Source: Pelobacter sp.
GTDB taxonomy: Bacteria > Desulfobacterota > Desulfuromonadia > Geobacterales > Pseudopelobacteraceae
Assembly (NCBI GenBank): GCA_030824515.1
Contig: JAVBXN010000021.1
Span: 186,001-250,000, forward strand
Length of the DNA stretch: 64,000 nt
Direction of reading: 5' to 3'
In this document: one piece after another, positions 8,834-16,963 of the stretch
How the letters are laid out: each line of letters starts with the position of its first letter
Position numbering within the stretch: the stretch's first letter is position 1
Translations under genes and position numbers: made by a program
Notes under the pieces: generated by a model
Seen by the model: only the letters and a program-made list of their open reading frames with translations
Told to the model about the DNA's origin: nothing
The model's database searches: none

Positions 8834-9346
8834 ATGATCGCCAAAGCCGTCTCATTCGTCGCCAAATCAGGAACCGGCAAGACCACTCTGCTGGAAAAAG
8901 TGATCGCCGAACTCAAACAGCGCGGTTACCGGGTCGGGGTCATCAAGCATGACGCCCACCGCTTCGACATCGACCATCCCGGCAAGGACAGCCACCGCTT
9001 GACCGCCGCCGGAGCCGATACAATGCTGATCTCTTCGCCGGAAAAGCTGGCCGTGGTAAAAAAACACGCCGAATCGCCGCCGATCGAGGAGCTGATAGCC
9101 ACCTATTTCAGTGACATGGACCTGATCCTGACCGAAGGGTTCAAGAAGAGCGGTCTGCCCAAGATCGAGGTTCACCGCCGGGAACGGAGCGCAACGCTGC
9201 TCTGCCGGGGCGAGGAGAACGATCCGTCACTGCTGGCGGTTGCCAGCGATGAGCCGTTACAGCTGGACGTGCCGGTGCTGGACCTGAACAATCCGGCCCA
9301 GGTAGCGGATTTCGTGGAGAAGGCCATCATTCATGCAACTGTCTGA
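8834..9346 (+). CDS. mobB: Molybdopterin-guanine dinucleotide biosynthesis adapter MobB
   Basis: A 170-residue P-loop protein starting MIAKAVSFVAKSGTGKTTLL, with Walker A KSGTGKTT, then VGVIKHDAH, DHPGKDSHRLTAAGAD and LILTEGFKKSGLPKIEVHR, all typical of MobB. MobB assists MobA in attaching GMP to molybdopterin; the bis-MGD product is needed by the formate dehydrogenases further along. I chose the ATG at 8834, preceded by AAGAGGT, over an in-frame ATG at 8789, because the family begins right at the P-loop strand. It overlaps moaA by 14 bases. It is first in a mobB-moaA-MOSC operon. Confidence 0.92.
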   Translation: MIAKAVSFVAKSGTGKTTLLEKVIAELKQRGYRVGVIKHDAHRFDIDHPGKDSHRLTAAGADTMLISSPEKLAVVKKHAESPPIEELIATYFSDMDLILTEGFKKSGLPKIEVHRRERSATLLCRGEENDPSLLAVASDEPLQLDVPVLDLNNPAQVADFVEKAIIHATV

Positions 9347-10313
9347 TTCCCTGGGAAGAAACATAAATTACCTGCGGCTTTCGGTGACCGATCGCTGCAA
9401 CATGCGCTGTTTCTACTGCATGCCCAAGGAAGGCATCGTCAAAAAGAAGCATGAGGCGGTGCTTTCCTATGAGGAACTGCAGCTGATCGCCGAGGCTGCG
9501 GTCGGATTGGGGATCGAGAAGATCCGCATCACCGGCGGCGAACCGCTGGTAAGGTCCGGGATCGTCGGCTTCCTGGAAAAGCTGGCCCGGATTCCGGGTC
9601 TGCGGCACCTGGCCCTGACCACCAACGGCCTGCTGCTGGCCGACATGGCCGCCGACCTGTACCGGGCCGGGGTGCAGCGCCTGAATGTCAGCCTCGATTC
9701 CCTTGATCCCAAAATTTTCAGCGAAATAACCCGCGGGGGTGATCTGAAGCGCGTGCTGGCCGGACTGGATGCCGCCGAGCAGGCCGGTTTTCCGCCTCCC
9801 AAGGTCAATGTGGTGATCATGCGCGGTGTCAACGATGCCGAGATTCTCGATTTTGCCGAAATGACCATGGCAAAGGGAAATTCAATCCGCTTCATCGAGT
9901 ATATGCCCGCTATCAAGGAAGACGGCTGGCAGCGTTACTGTATTTCCGGCAATGAAATCCTGCAGCGCATCGCCGATCGCTACACCCTGGAACAGGTTGA
10001 CAAGGGCATGTACGCCGGACCGTCACGCGACTTCCGCATCCCCGGCGCGAAAGGCAGCATCGGCATCATCACCGCCGTATCCGGCCACTTCTGCAACGAA
10101 TGCAACCGCATCCGGGTCACATCCACCGGCCAGGCCAAGGGGTGTCTTTTCTCTGACCAGAAAACCGACCTGGTTCCATTCCTGCGTCCGCCGGACCTGG
10201 AACAGCTGCAGCAAACCCTGAGAGAGATCGTCATGACCAAGCCTGAGCGTCACGGCATCTCCTGCGACGGATACGCGCACCAAAATTTTGCAATGTCACA
10301 GGTGGGAGGATAA
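9333..10313 (+). CDS. moaA: GTP 3',8-cyclase MoaA
   Basis: A 326-residue radical SAM enzyme catalysing the first step of molybdenum cofactor synthesis, converting GTP to 3',8-cyclo-H2GTP. The N-terminal cluster motif is CNMRCFYCMP (Cys-x3-Cys-x2-Cys), followed by ITGGEPLVR. The C-terminal second [4Fe-4S] site is seen as GHFCNECNRIR with a third Cys in AKGCLFS. The protein ends in the Gly-Gly pair (SQVGG) that is functionally important in MoaA. Length is normal for the family. Its start lies inside the end of mobB. Confidence 0.96.
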   Translation: MQLSDSLGRNINYLRLSVTDRCNMRCFYCMPKEGIVKKKHEAVLSYEELQLIAEAAVGLGIEKIRITGGEPLVRSGIVGFLEKLARIPGLRHLALTTNGLLLADMAADLYRAGVQRLNVSLDSLDPKIFSEITRGGDLKRVLAGLDAAEQAGFPPPKVNVVIMRGVNDAEILDFAEMTMAKGNSIRFIEYMPAIKEDGWQRYCISGNEILQRIADRYTLEQVDKGMYAGPSRDFRIPGAKGSIGIITAVSGHFCNECNRIRVTSTGQAKGCLFSDQKTDLVPFLRPPDLEQLQQTLREIVMTKPERHGISCDGYAHQNFAMSQVGG

Positions 10314-10319
10314 CTTATT

Positions 10320-10754
10320 ATGGCAACTGTTGAAGCTGTCTGCATCAGCGAGAATAAAGGGGAACGCAAGAAACCGGTCGAAGCGGTGGAACTGCGCGAG
10401 AATCACGGTATCGTCGGGGACGGCCACGCCGGAGATTGGCACCGGCAGGTCAGCCTGCTGGCCACCGAAAGCATCGAAAAGATGCGCAAACTGGGGCTGG
10501 ATGTGAATGCGGGCGACTTCGCCGAAAACATCACCACCAAGGGCATCGAGCTGGTGTCGCTGCCGATCGGAACACGCCTGCAGATTGGCCCGGCGCTGCT
10601 GGAAGTGACCCAGATCGGCAAGGAGTGCCACACCCGCTGCGCGATCTACTACCAGGCCGGCGATTGTGTGATGCCCAAGGAAGGCATTTTTGCCAGGGTT
10701 ATCAACGGAGGGGTGGTGCGGCCTGCCGACAGGATCACGGTGGTGCCGGCCTGA
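10320..10754 (+). CDS. MOSC domain-containing protein
   Basis: A 144-residue protein that is essentially a single MOSC domain: GIVGDGHAGDWHRQVSLLA, NAGDFAENITTKGI, GTRLQIGPALLEVTQIGKEC and a C-terminal MPKEGIFARVI. The conserved Cys (KECHTRCAIY) is the residue proposed to bind the molybdenum or sulfur group in MOSC proteins. It starts 6 bases after moaA, so it belongs to the cofactor operon. Stand-alone MOSC proteins are thought to take part in late handling or sulfuration of Moco; the exact role here is unknown. Confidence 0.88.
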   Translation: MATVEAVCISENKGERKKPVEAVELRENHGIVGDGHAGDWHRQVSLLATESIEKMRKLGLDVNAGDFAENITTKGIELVSLPIGTRLQIGPALLEVTQIGKECHTRCAIYYQAGDCVMPKEGIFARVINGGVVRPADRITVVPA

Positions 10755-10787
10755 AACCAATCGACTCGAAACTCTTACAACCATTAA

Positions 10788-10819
10788 CCGGCCCTTGATG
10801 ATCTCTGATCCTGGGCCGG
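10788..10819 (+). terminator. Possible hairpin terminator after the Moco operon
   Basis: Inverted 7-base arms CCGGCCC and GGGCCGG with an 18-base loop follow the MOSC gene. There is no clear T-run, so the assignment is weak. Confidence 0.35.
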
Positions 10820-10862
10820 CTTGACAAACGCTTGAATCCCCGCCCGGGGGCAGGATAACGCT

Positions 10863-12623
10863 ATCAAAGACCTTTCCCGACTAATTCCCTACCTGGCCGC
10901 GCTCCGCAGCCGTTTCGCCGCCGGAGCGGCCTTCCTGCTGCTGACCAACGCTTTCGCGCTGCTGATACCCTGGTTCATGAAGCTGGCGGTGGAAGCCCTG
11001 CAGCATCCGTCAAGCGCCAGGCTGACCCCGGCTGCCTGCGCTCTGATAATTGCGCTGCTGGCAGTACTGCACTGTGTAACCCGCATCTTTTCCCGCACCC
11101 TGATACTGAACGCCGCCCGCATAATCGAATTCCGCATCCGGGACGACCTCTTCCGGCGCTTGATGCAGCTCGACCTGGGCTATTTCTCCACCAGCCGCAG
11201 TGGTGACATCCTGTCCCGCTTTTCCAATGACCTGACCAACGTGCGCATGCTGGCCGGTTTCGGAGCGATGAGCGCGATCAACACCGTGATCATCTACAGT
11301 GCCACGGTGACGATGATGCTGCGCATCCACCCCTGGCTGACTCTCTGGGCAATACTGCCGTTTCCACTGATGGTGCTGAGTGTCAAGAAGGTCAGCCACC
11401 ACCTGTTTCGCCGATCGCTGCAGTCCCAGGAAGAACTGGCACGGCTTTCCAGCCAGGCCGAGGAGACGGTCTCGGCGGTCCGGCTGATTAAATCCTACTG
11501 CCGCGAGGAACACTTTCAGGGGGAGTTTGGTAAAACCGCCGATCGATACCTGAAGCACAACCTGAGGCTGGCGCGCCTGCGCGGCCTGGTGATCCCGATC
11601 ATGGCGGCCGCCACCGGAGCTGGAACCCTGATCGTCCTGTTCATGGGGGGCAGGCTTGTCATCGGCGGGTCGATAACGCTGGGAGACTATGTCGCCTTCA
11701 GCGGCTACCTGGCCATGCTGGTCTGGCCGACCGCGGTGATGGGATGGCTAATGACGCTGGCCCAGCGGGGAGCGGCTTCCATGTCCCGCCTGAGCGGCAT
11801 ACTGGAAGCCGAAGCGGCGGTGGCCGACCGTCCCGATGCGGAGCCGGTTGAACCCTTGCGCTCTGGAATCGAGTTCAGGAATCTCTCTTTCAGCTATGGC
11901 GACAGACAGATACTCAAGGGAGTTTCGTTGCAGATCCGGGCCGGGGAGACCGTGGGGATCACCGGGGAAGTGGGCAGCGGCAAGACGACCCTCTTGCGGC
12001 TGGTGCCGAGGCTGCTGCCGGTTGCCGCCGGAATGCTGTTCGTCGATGGAAAGGATATCAACTCCTTGTCGGTTGCCGGACTGCGGCAACTGATCGGCTT
12101 CGTGCCGCAGGAAGCCTTCCTGTTTTCCCGCACCATCGCGGAAAATATCTCTTACGGCATGAAGGGCGGGCATGACCTGGAAGTTCTTGAAAAGATCGCC
12201 GGCCAGGCCGGTTTTCTGGAGGATGTGGCAGGTTTCCCGAACCGCTTTGAAACACAGGTGGGTGAAAAGGGTGTGACTCTTTCAGGGGGACAGCGGCAAC
12301 GGTTGGCCATCGCCAGGGCGGTTGCCGGCAATCCGCCGCTGTTGCTGCTGGATGATCCGCTTTCGGCGGTGGATGCCGGCCGCGAAGAAGAGATTCTCAA
12401 CGAGCTGGGGCGCTTTTACAGCGGCCGGACGGTACTGATCGTTTCACAACGGGTATCGGCCTTCCGCGACTGCGATCGCGTGATCGTGCTCAAGGAAGGG
12501 GAGATCGCGGAGCAGGGCACGCCGGCCCAGCTGTCGTCGCGGGACGGTATCTATGCCAGGATGTGCCGCATGCGGCAGTTGCGGGAAGAGTTGGGGGATG
12601 ACGTAGAGCTGTTGAACTGTTGA
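10863..12623 (+). CDS. ABC exporter half-transporter (TMD-NBD), apparent ATC start
   Basis: About 586 residues, normal for a fused membrane-ATPase exporter that works as a dimer. Residues 1-300 hold six membrane helices. The ATPase domain (about 340-580) has Walker A GEVGSGKTTLL, signature LSGGQRQRLAIARA and Walker B LLLLDDPLSAVD. The first ATG in this frame is at 10977, but coding similarity clearly begins earlier: KDLSRLIPYLAALRSRF and the first membrane helix are encoded from 10863. No ATG, GTG or TTG is in frame between the stop at 10833 and 10977. An AGGA lies 7 bases before an ATC at 10863, exactly where a start is expected. Either ATC is the start or the base call is wrong. The substrate cannot be predicted. 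Confidence 0.88.
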   Translation: MKDLSRLIPYLAALRSRFAAGAAFLLLTNAFALLIPWFMKLAVEALQHPSSARLTPAACALIIALLAVLHCVTRIFSRTLILNAARIIEFRIRDDLFRRLMQLDLGYFSTSRSGDILSRFSNDLTNVRMLAGFGAMSAINTVIIYSATVTMMLRIHPWLTLWAILPFPLMVLSVKKVSHHLFRRSLQSQEELARLSSQAEETVSAVRLIKSYCREEHFQGEFGKTADRYLKHNLRLARLRGLVIPIMAAATGAGTLIVLFMGGRLVIGGSITLGDYVAFSGYLAMLVWPTAVMGWLMTLAQRGAASMSRLSGILEAEAAVADRPDAEPVEPLRSGIEFRNLSFSYGDRQILKGVSLQIRAGETVGITGEVGSGKTTLLRLVPRLLPVAAGMLFVDGKDINSLSVAGLRQLIGFVPQEAFLFSRTIAENISYGMKGGHDLEVLEKIAGQAGFLEDVAGFPNRFETQVGEKGVTLSGGQRQRLAIARAVAGNPPLLLLDDPLSAVDAGREEEILNELGRFYSGRTVLIVSQRVSAFRDCDRVIVLKEGEIAEQGTPAQLSSRDGIYARMCRMRQLREELGDDVELLNC

Positions 12624-12669
12624 GTTGTTGCAAAAATTTCGAGGGCCTGCCCAGAGCGGAGTCGAAGGG

Positions 12670-13941
12670 TCAGAAGGGATAACCCAGCCCCACGAAGATG
12701 GCCGGCCCGTCCTTTCCGATGCCCATATCGACCCGGCCCACGATGTTGGGCCGCACGATCGCCCGGAAACCGATGCCGGGGTTGAACTCGAAATTGGAAC
12801 CGTTGGCCTTGTCCAACGACTCCATCACCGCTCCCAGATCAACAAAGGGCGCGACTTCCCAGTCGGCGGTCACGTTGAACACCTCCCAGCGGAAGAGGCG
12901 GATGCGCTGTTCCAGGTTGCAGAGAAAGAAGCTGTTGTCGATGAAGCGGTTGCGTCCGTAGCCGCGTAGCGTGGTCTCCCCCCCCAGGATACTCTGTTCC
13001 AGAAAAGGCACGTTATCCCCCAGTGTCTGGTTGTACATCAGCCGGAAGACACTGATGTAGCGCGCATTGTCGAATGGAATGAAACCCTTGGTCTCCACCT
13101 CGTAGTGCCTGTAATCAGCCGCCCCGCCCAGAGCCTGCATGGTCGGTTCAAAGGTGAAGCGGGCGTAGCCGCCGAAGGTCGGGGTGTCGCGATCATTCAG
13201 CGTGCTGTATGAAAACGATATGCGCGGCGCATGCGTGGTAAAACCGTTTCTGCCCGGCACACTCGATTCCGGAAACACGTCCTTGATGTAGGGGACCTTC
13301 TTGACCGCCCCCTGCTTGATCCCCACGTCGCGAAAACGGTCCCCGATCGAGATCTGGTAATGTTTGCCGATCTGGTATCCCGCCGAAATACTGTACCCGG
13401 TTTCATCGTTGGCATAATTTGTTTCCATCTGCTGGGGACTCTTGGCATTGAAGCCGAAGAAGCGTGAAGAGCCGTCGGACAGCTTGAAAACATAGGCGTT
13501 CAGCTCAAGCTTTTTATCCATTTGCGTGATGTCCCTGACGCGAATCTCATAGGCGTGGTTGACCTTGCTGGATTGGGACAGGTTGAACTCGATGTTGCGA
13601 TTAGGAACGGGATAAAAGGCGCCGTACAGTGACGCGGTAATGCCGAAGTTGGTGTTGTGGTTGACCTGGGGCGCCAGCAGGGTCGCGATTTCATCGCGTT
13701 TGTTGTGAATCAGAAACGCGGTCAGCGCCCCGGCCGTGATCCCCTCGTTGGGGCTTGAAGCTATCACCGGCAACGGCACGGTCACTACTTTGACGGCATC
13801 GTCACAGGCCTCGTTGGTCAACGGGAAAGGGAGATTTTCACGCGGAATGAAGCTGGTACAGCCGGATAGCAGCCAGAAACTCGTGACAAGCAGAATACGG
13901 CGGATATATGCCGTGAAATTGGGGGGTAAAATGGTTCGCAT
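12670..13941 (-). CDS. Omp85/BamA-like beta-barrel outer-membrane lipoprotein
   Basis: About 423 residues. The N-terminus (MRTILPPNFTAYIRRILLV) leads to the lipobox LLSGC, so the protein should be lipid-anchored. The rest reads as amphipathic beta strands of an Omp85-superfamily barrel: SSPNEGITAGALTAF, the hallmark loop GGETTLRGYGRNRF near 335, FVDLGAV, and a C-terminal strand ending GLGYPF with the terminal Phe expected of barrel proteins. There is no room for POTRA domains. Similar barrel-only proteins are annotated as BamA/TamA-related surface antigens; the function is unknown. An in-frame start at 13962 would add seven residues. It converges with the ABC exporter gene. Confidence 0.8.
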   Translation of the reverse strand: MRTILPPNFTAYIRRILLVTSFWLLSGCTSFIPRENLPFPLTNEACDDAVKVVTVPLPVIASSPNEGITAGALTAFLIHNKRDEIATLLAPQVNHNTNFGITASLYGAFYPVPNRNIEFNLSQSSKVNHAYEIRVRDITQMDKKLELNAYVFKLSDGSSRFFGFNAKSPQQMETNYANDETGYSISAGYQIGKHYQISIGDRFRDVGIKQGAVKKVPYIKDVFPESSVPGRNGFTTHAPRISFSYSTLNDRDTPTFGGYARFTFEPTMQALGGAADYRHYEVETKGFIPFDNARYISVFRLMYNQTLGDNVPFLEQSILGGETTLRGYGRNRFIDNSFFLCNLEQRIRLFRWEVFNVTADWEVAPFVDLGAVMESLDKANGSNFEFNPGIGFRAIVRPNIVGRVDMGIGKDGPAIFVGLGYPF

Positions 13942-13985
13942 GGCTGATTCTAGTATCATCACCGGCAGTAAGTGTCAATATCGCA

Positions 13986-14396
13986 TTACCGGCCGGAAAC
14001 CGCCGCTTGCCCGCCAGGCCCACGGCGTTGCCCGACGCATGACACCAGCGCATCCAGCAATGTACTGAAGATGATCGGCTTGATCAGGATCCGGTCAGCC
14101 AGATCGCAACGATGTTGATCGTCATCGTAGCCGGTGGTTATGATGATCGGAAGTGCGTCTCCCATCCCGCGTATGCGCCGGATCATCTCGATACCGCCCA
14201 TGCCCGGCATCTCAAGATCGGTGATGACCACATCCGGATGGTGGAGTTTGAAGAGTTCCAGACCCTCCAGGCCGTTGGTAGCCAAATGGACGACAGCAAC
14301 CTTTGTAGTCAAAAACCGGCCGATTGACTCGCGGGGAAGTTTTTCGTCCTCCACGAACAGAACCGTCAGATTTTTCAACAGGACGTCGGAAGGCAT
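13986..14396 (-). CDS. Single-domain response regulator
   Basis: A 136-residue CheY-like receiver: VLFVEDE near the N-terminus, phospho-acceptor Asp in VVITDLEMPGMGG near 58, Thr in IIITTGYDD and Lys in ILIKPI. There is no output domain, so it must act on another protein. It starts 3 bases after the histidine kinase gene and is the third gene of a binding protein-kinase-regulator operon. The kinase is its obvious phosphodonor. Confidence 0.9.
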   Translation of the reverse strand: MPSDVLLKNLTVLFVEDEKLPRESIGRFLTTKVAVVHLATNGLEGLELFKLHHPDVVITDLEMPGMGGIEMIRRIRGMGDALPIIITTGYDDDQHRCDLADRILIKPIIFSTLLDALVSCVGQRRGPGGQAAVSGR

Positions 14397-14399
14397 CGA

Positions 14400-15953
14400 T
14401 CATACCTCCATCACGAATTCGGACCCGGATTCGGTATTGTGGGCGGTTATGCTGCCATGCATGGTTACTTCGACTGTCTGCCGAACGATGAACAGCCCCA
14501 GCCCGACACCTCGCCCCTGGAACTTGCTGGTAACATACGGATCAAAGATCCTTTCGAATATCTCGGCCGGAATCGGGACTCCGTTATTGGCGATTCGAAT
14601 CAGGTTCCTGCCCTGGTCCGACAGCCCGACGGATATTTCTATCAACCCGCCGGAAACGCCTTTCTGCATGATCGCGTCACGGGCGTTATTGATGATATTG
14701 ATCAGGCATTGGGAGAAGTCTCCCGGAGAGCAGTTGATCGGAACGTCGGATGTGCCGGTAATGCGAATCCGGATGCCCTGTTCATCCAGGGCGCCGCTGA
14801 CCAGGTCGAGCGTGTCACGAATGGCCTTGATCGGCAAAATGGCGCCAGCCTGAAGATTGGCCGGCCGGTTGAACTTGCGGAAGCGATCGATGGTGCGGGA
14901 CAGCTCAACCAGCTGATTCATGATCGAATCGGAATAGTGATCGGCCTGTTCCGGGAGCAGTTCGCCATTTTTAAGCAGAAAAACCATCTCCTGCACCTGG
15001 AGCCCAATGTCGTTCAACGGCTGCCGCCACTGGTGCGAGATATTCATCAGCATCTCCCCCAGCATCGCGAAGCGTGCCTGCTGAATCAGAATCGCGTCTT
15101 TTTCACGGCTCCGCTCAACCTCTTCCGCCACCCGCCGTTCCAGGCCGAGATTGAACTGCCGCAATTCGGCCTCCACCTGAATTTTCTGCTTGAGGGCATT
15201 TTGAAGATTGACCTGTTCATCCATCAGGTTGCTGCGCATCCGTTCCAGTTCGCGGGAAGCATAGTTGAGAGCTTCCCCCAACTGCTCAGTTTCCAGGGAA
15301 AAACGGTCCACCGGAAACTGTTCCCCGCGTCCGGTTGGAAGGTTGTGCGCAAATTCGGCCAGCTTGCTGACAGCACGAGCCGGACGGCGTATTATCAGCG
15401 AGATTAAAAAAATTGACGCAAGCAGACAGGCCAGCGAAAAAACTATGCTGTTCTTTATGGCCTGGTTCTGCATTTCGCCCAGCCCTTCCAGGCCAAAACG
15501 GATCCGGACCCATCCCAGCGGGCTGTCAGTCTTGATTTGCTTCAGCACAGTCAGATCCGTTCCTTCCCGGACAGCTGTACCCTCCTTCATGCCCGTAACC
15601 GTGAACCTCTCCGGCATGGTGCTGGAAACTGCCTTTTCTCCTCCGGCTGGCAGTGAGACGTCACTCAATGGAGTCCCGTCCTGGTCCATGACCTGAATAC
15701 GCTTGATATGGGTAAGGGTTACCGATCTCTGCACATAGTTGTCCAGGGCGGCATAGTCGGCGACCAACAGATAGTGCGCGCAGCCGTCCGCGATGTTGCT
15801 GGTCATTGAAACGGCGCTGTGGCGCATCGAATCAAGGAAGATCGTGCTGCGGGCCTTGATGTCCATAGCGGCGGTAATTACTATGCCGAGAAAGGTCACC
15901 AGCGAAATCGTCAACATCAGCCGGATATGGAAAGGTCGCGGAAAGCGTGCCAT
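14400..15953 (-). CDS. Sensor histidine kinase of the second binding-protein operon
   Basis: A 517-residue membrane kinase. Helices lie at about 12-32 and 170-190, framing a periplasmic domain. A long coiled coil (about 240-295) leads to an unusual HisKA box, NISHQWRQPLNDIGLQ, with the acceptor His near 306; this HQWRQPL form is typical of a large group in Proteobacteria. The ATPase domain has NIINNARDA, ANNGVPI, FERIFDPYVTSK and GVGLGLFIV. It is 19 bases downstream of a PhnD-like binding-protein gene and 3 bases upstream of a receiver gene. It therefore probably reads binding of the periplasmic protein and passes phosphate to the receiver. Confidence 0.93.
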   Translation of the reverse strand: MARFPRPFHIRLMLTISLVTFLGIVITAAMDIKARSTIFLDSMRHSAVSMTSNIADGCAHYLLVADYAALDNYVQRSVTLTHIKRIQVMDQDGTPLSDVSLPAGGEKAVSSTMPERFTVTGMKEGTAVREGTDLTVLKQIKTDSPLGWVRIRFGLEGLGEMQNQAIKNSIVFSLACLLASIFLISLIIRRPARAVSKLAEFAHNLPTGRGEQFPVDRFSLETEQLGEALNYASRELERMRSNLMDEQVNLQNALKQKIQVEAELRQFNLGLERRVAEEVERSREKDAILIQQARFAMLGEMLMNISHQWRQPLNDIGLQVQEMVFLLKNGELLPEQADHYSDSIMNQLVELSRTIDRFRKFNRPANLQAGAILPIKAIRDTLDLVSGALDEQGIRIRITGTSDVPINCSPGDFSQCLINIINNARDAIMQKGVSGGLIEISVGLSDQGRNLIRIANNGVPIPAEIFERIFDPYVTSKFQGRGVGLGLFIVRQTVEVTMHGSITAHNTESGSEFVMEV

Positions 15954-15972
15954 TTGTTAAGCTCCTGACAGT

Positions 15973-16821
15973 CTAACGAGCTGCCCCGATCTTTTCGAAT
16001 TTCCTGTAGTCCCTGGCATAGTCGGCCGGAACGACTTCTCCGATTCGAACCCGTTTCAACAATTCCTTGCCATCCTTTTCTTTTGACAATTTCAGTAGCG
16101 TGGCTGTCATTTTCTCTCGCAAGGCTTTGGGAACCCTGGGGTGGGCGGAAACCGGATGCGGAGCCACCTTGGGGGTCGTCATGATGACCCTGAGCTGGGC
16201 CACGGTATCCGGACTCTCCCTCTCGATGTCCACATCCAGGGTCGCTCCCGCTGCCACCTTGCCCAGCAGGACATTTCTGTAGACGTTGGTAGTGCTTCCG
16301 GAAAAGAGCGGGACAAGGTTCAGGTCTGTGTTGTATTGGGAAAGGCTGTAACGAGTCATGACGGAGCAGAGATTACGCTCTCCGACAAATGCGACCTCGG
16401 TGGTTTTCAGATCGGCAACGTTCTTTACCGGTGAATCCTTGCGCACGAACAGAACCCCGGCCAACTCCCGGTTGCCCCTGACAAGCGGGATGTATTTCTG
16501 GCTGTTCCTGGCGATGACCATCTGGGGAGGGGTCGAAAAAATGAAATCACCGATTCCCCGCTTGAGGCCTTCCTCAAATCCGGACATGCTGTCATAGAGT
16601 TTGAGTCTGATAGTGATGCCGAGCTCGCGCTCCAGCCTTTCTATCAGCGGAATCCAGAGCGCATGCATGCTGGCCGGTGGCTGTTGGGGGAGTACGGCAA
16701 AAACGTATGTTTTTCTGCCGGCGGCCTCCGCGATTACTGGAAAAAATGTCAATGCCGACAACGCAAGGACTGCAAGTGCAACTAAGATGTTTCTGCCGGT
16801 TGAGCGCATGGCGATTTCCAT
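15973..16821 (-). CDS. PhnD-like periplasmic substrate-binding protein (second operon)
   Basis: A 282-residue exported protein with signal peptide NILVALAVLALSALTFFPVIAEA. The mature chain begins KTYVFAVLPQQPPASMHALWIP and continues IERLERELGITIRLKLYDS, the PhnD-family pattern. Further motifs are FIFSTPPQMVIAR, DLKTTEVAFVGERN and RNVLLGKVAAGATLD. The start at 16821 follows GGGAACTGAT. It leads an operon with a kinase and receiver and lacks any permease or ATPase gene. I infer it is a signal receptor for the kinase. It resembles the protein at 5581-6444 in family, but the two are not close copies. Confidence 0.82.
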   Translation of the reverse strand: MEIAMRSTGRNILVALAVLALSALTFFPVIAEAAGRKTYVFAVLPQQPPASMHALWIPLIERLERELGITIRLKLYDSMSGFEEGLKRGIGDFIFSTPPQMVIARNSQKYIPLVRGNRELAGVLFVRKDSPVKNVADLKTTEVAFVGERNLCSVMTRYSLSQYNTDLNLVPLFSGSTTNVYRNVLLGKVAAGATLDVDIERESPDTVAQLRVIMTTPKVAPHPVSAHPRVPKALREKMTATLLKLSKEKDGKELLKRVRIGEVVPADYARDYRKFEKIGAAR

Positions 16822-16853
16822 ATCAGTTCCCGTTACTTCTGAATCATCAGGAG

Positions 16854-16881
16854 ATTATACTTCAGGATTTGCCAACCACAA
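16854..16881 (-). promoter_or_regulatory. Putative sigma70 promoter of the binding protein-kinase-receiver operon
   Basis: On the minus strand TTGTGG and TATAAT are separated by 16 bases, 33 bases upstream of the start at 16821. Confidence 0.45.
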
Positions 16882-16908
16882 GCCAGCGAAACGGATTTGT
16901 AATGGCAC

Positions 16909-16924
16909 TGGCACGGCAAGTGCT
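16909..16924 (+). promoter_or_regulatory. Putative sigma54 promoter of the ANTAR regulator
   Basis: TGGCACGGCAAGTGCT matches the sigma54 -24/-12 consensus with GG and GC correctly spaced (one mismatch in the -12 box). It ends 39 bases before the start at 16964. A second TGGCAC lies directly upstream at 16903-16908. Confidence 0.6.
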
Positions 16925-16963
16925 AAACAAGATGTATCAGCCTCAACCAAGGGAGGAACTTTT

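Noticed and set aside
10977..12623. ABC exporter starting at ATG 10977
   Set aside because: This would remove the first membrane helix and conserved N-terminus encoded from 10863.
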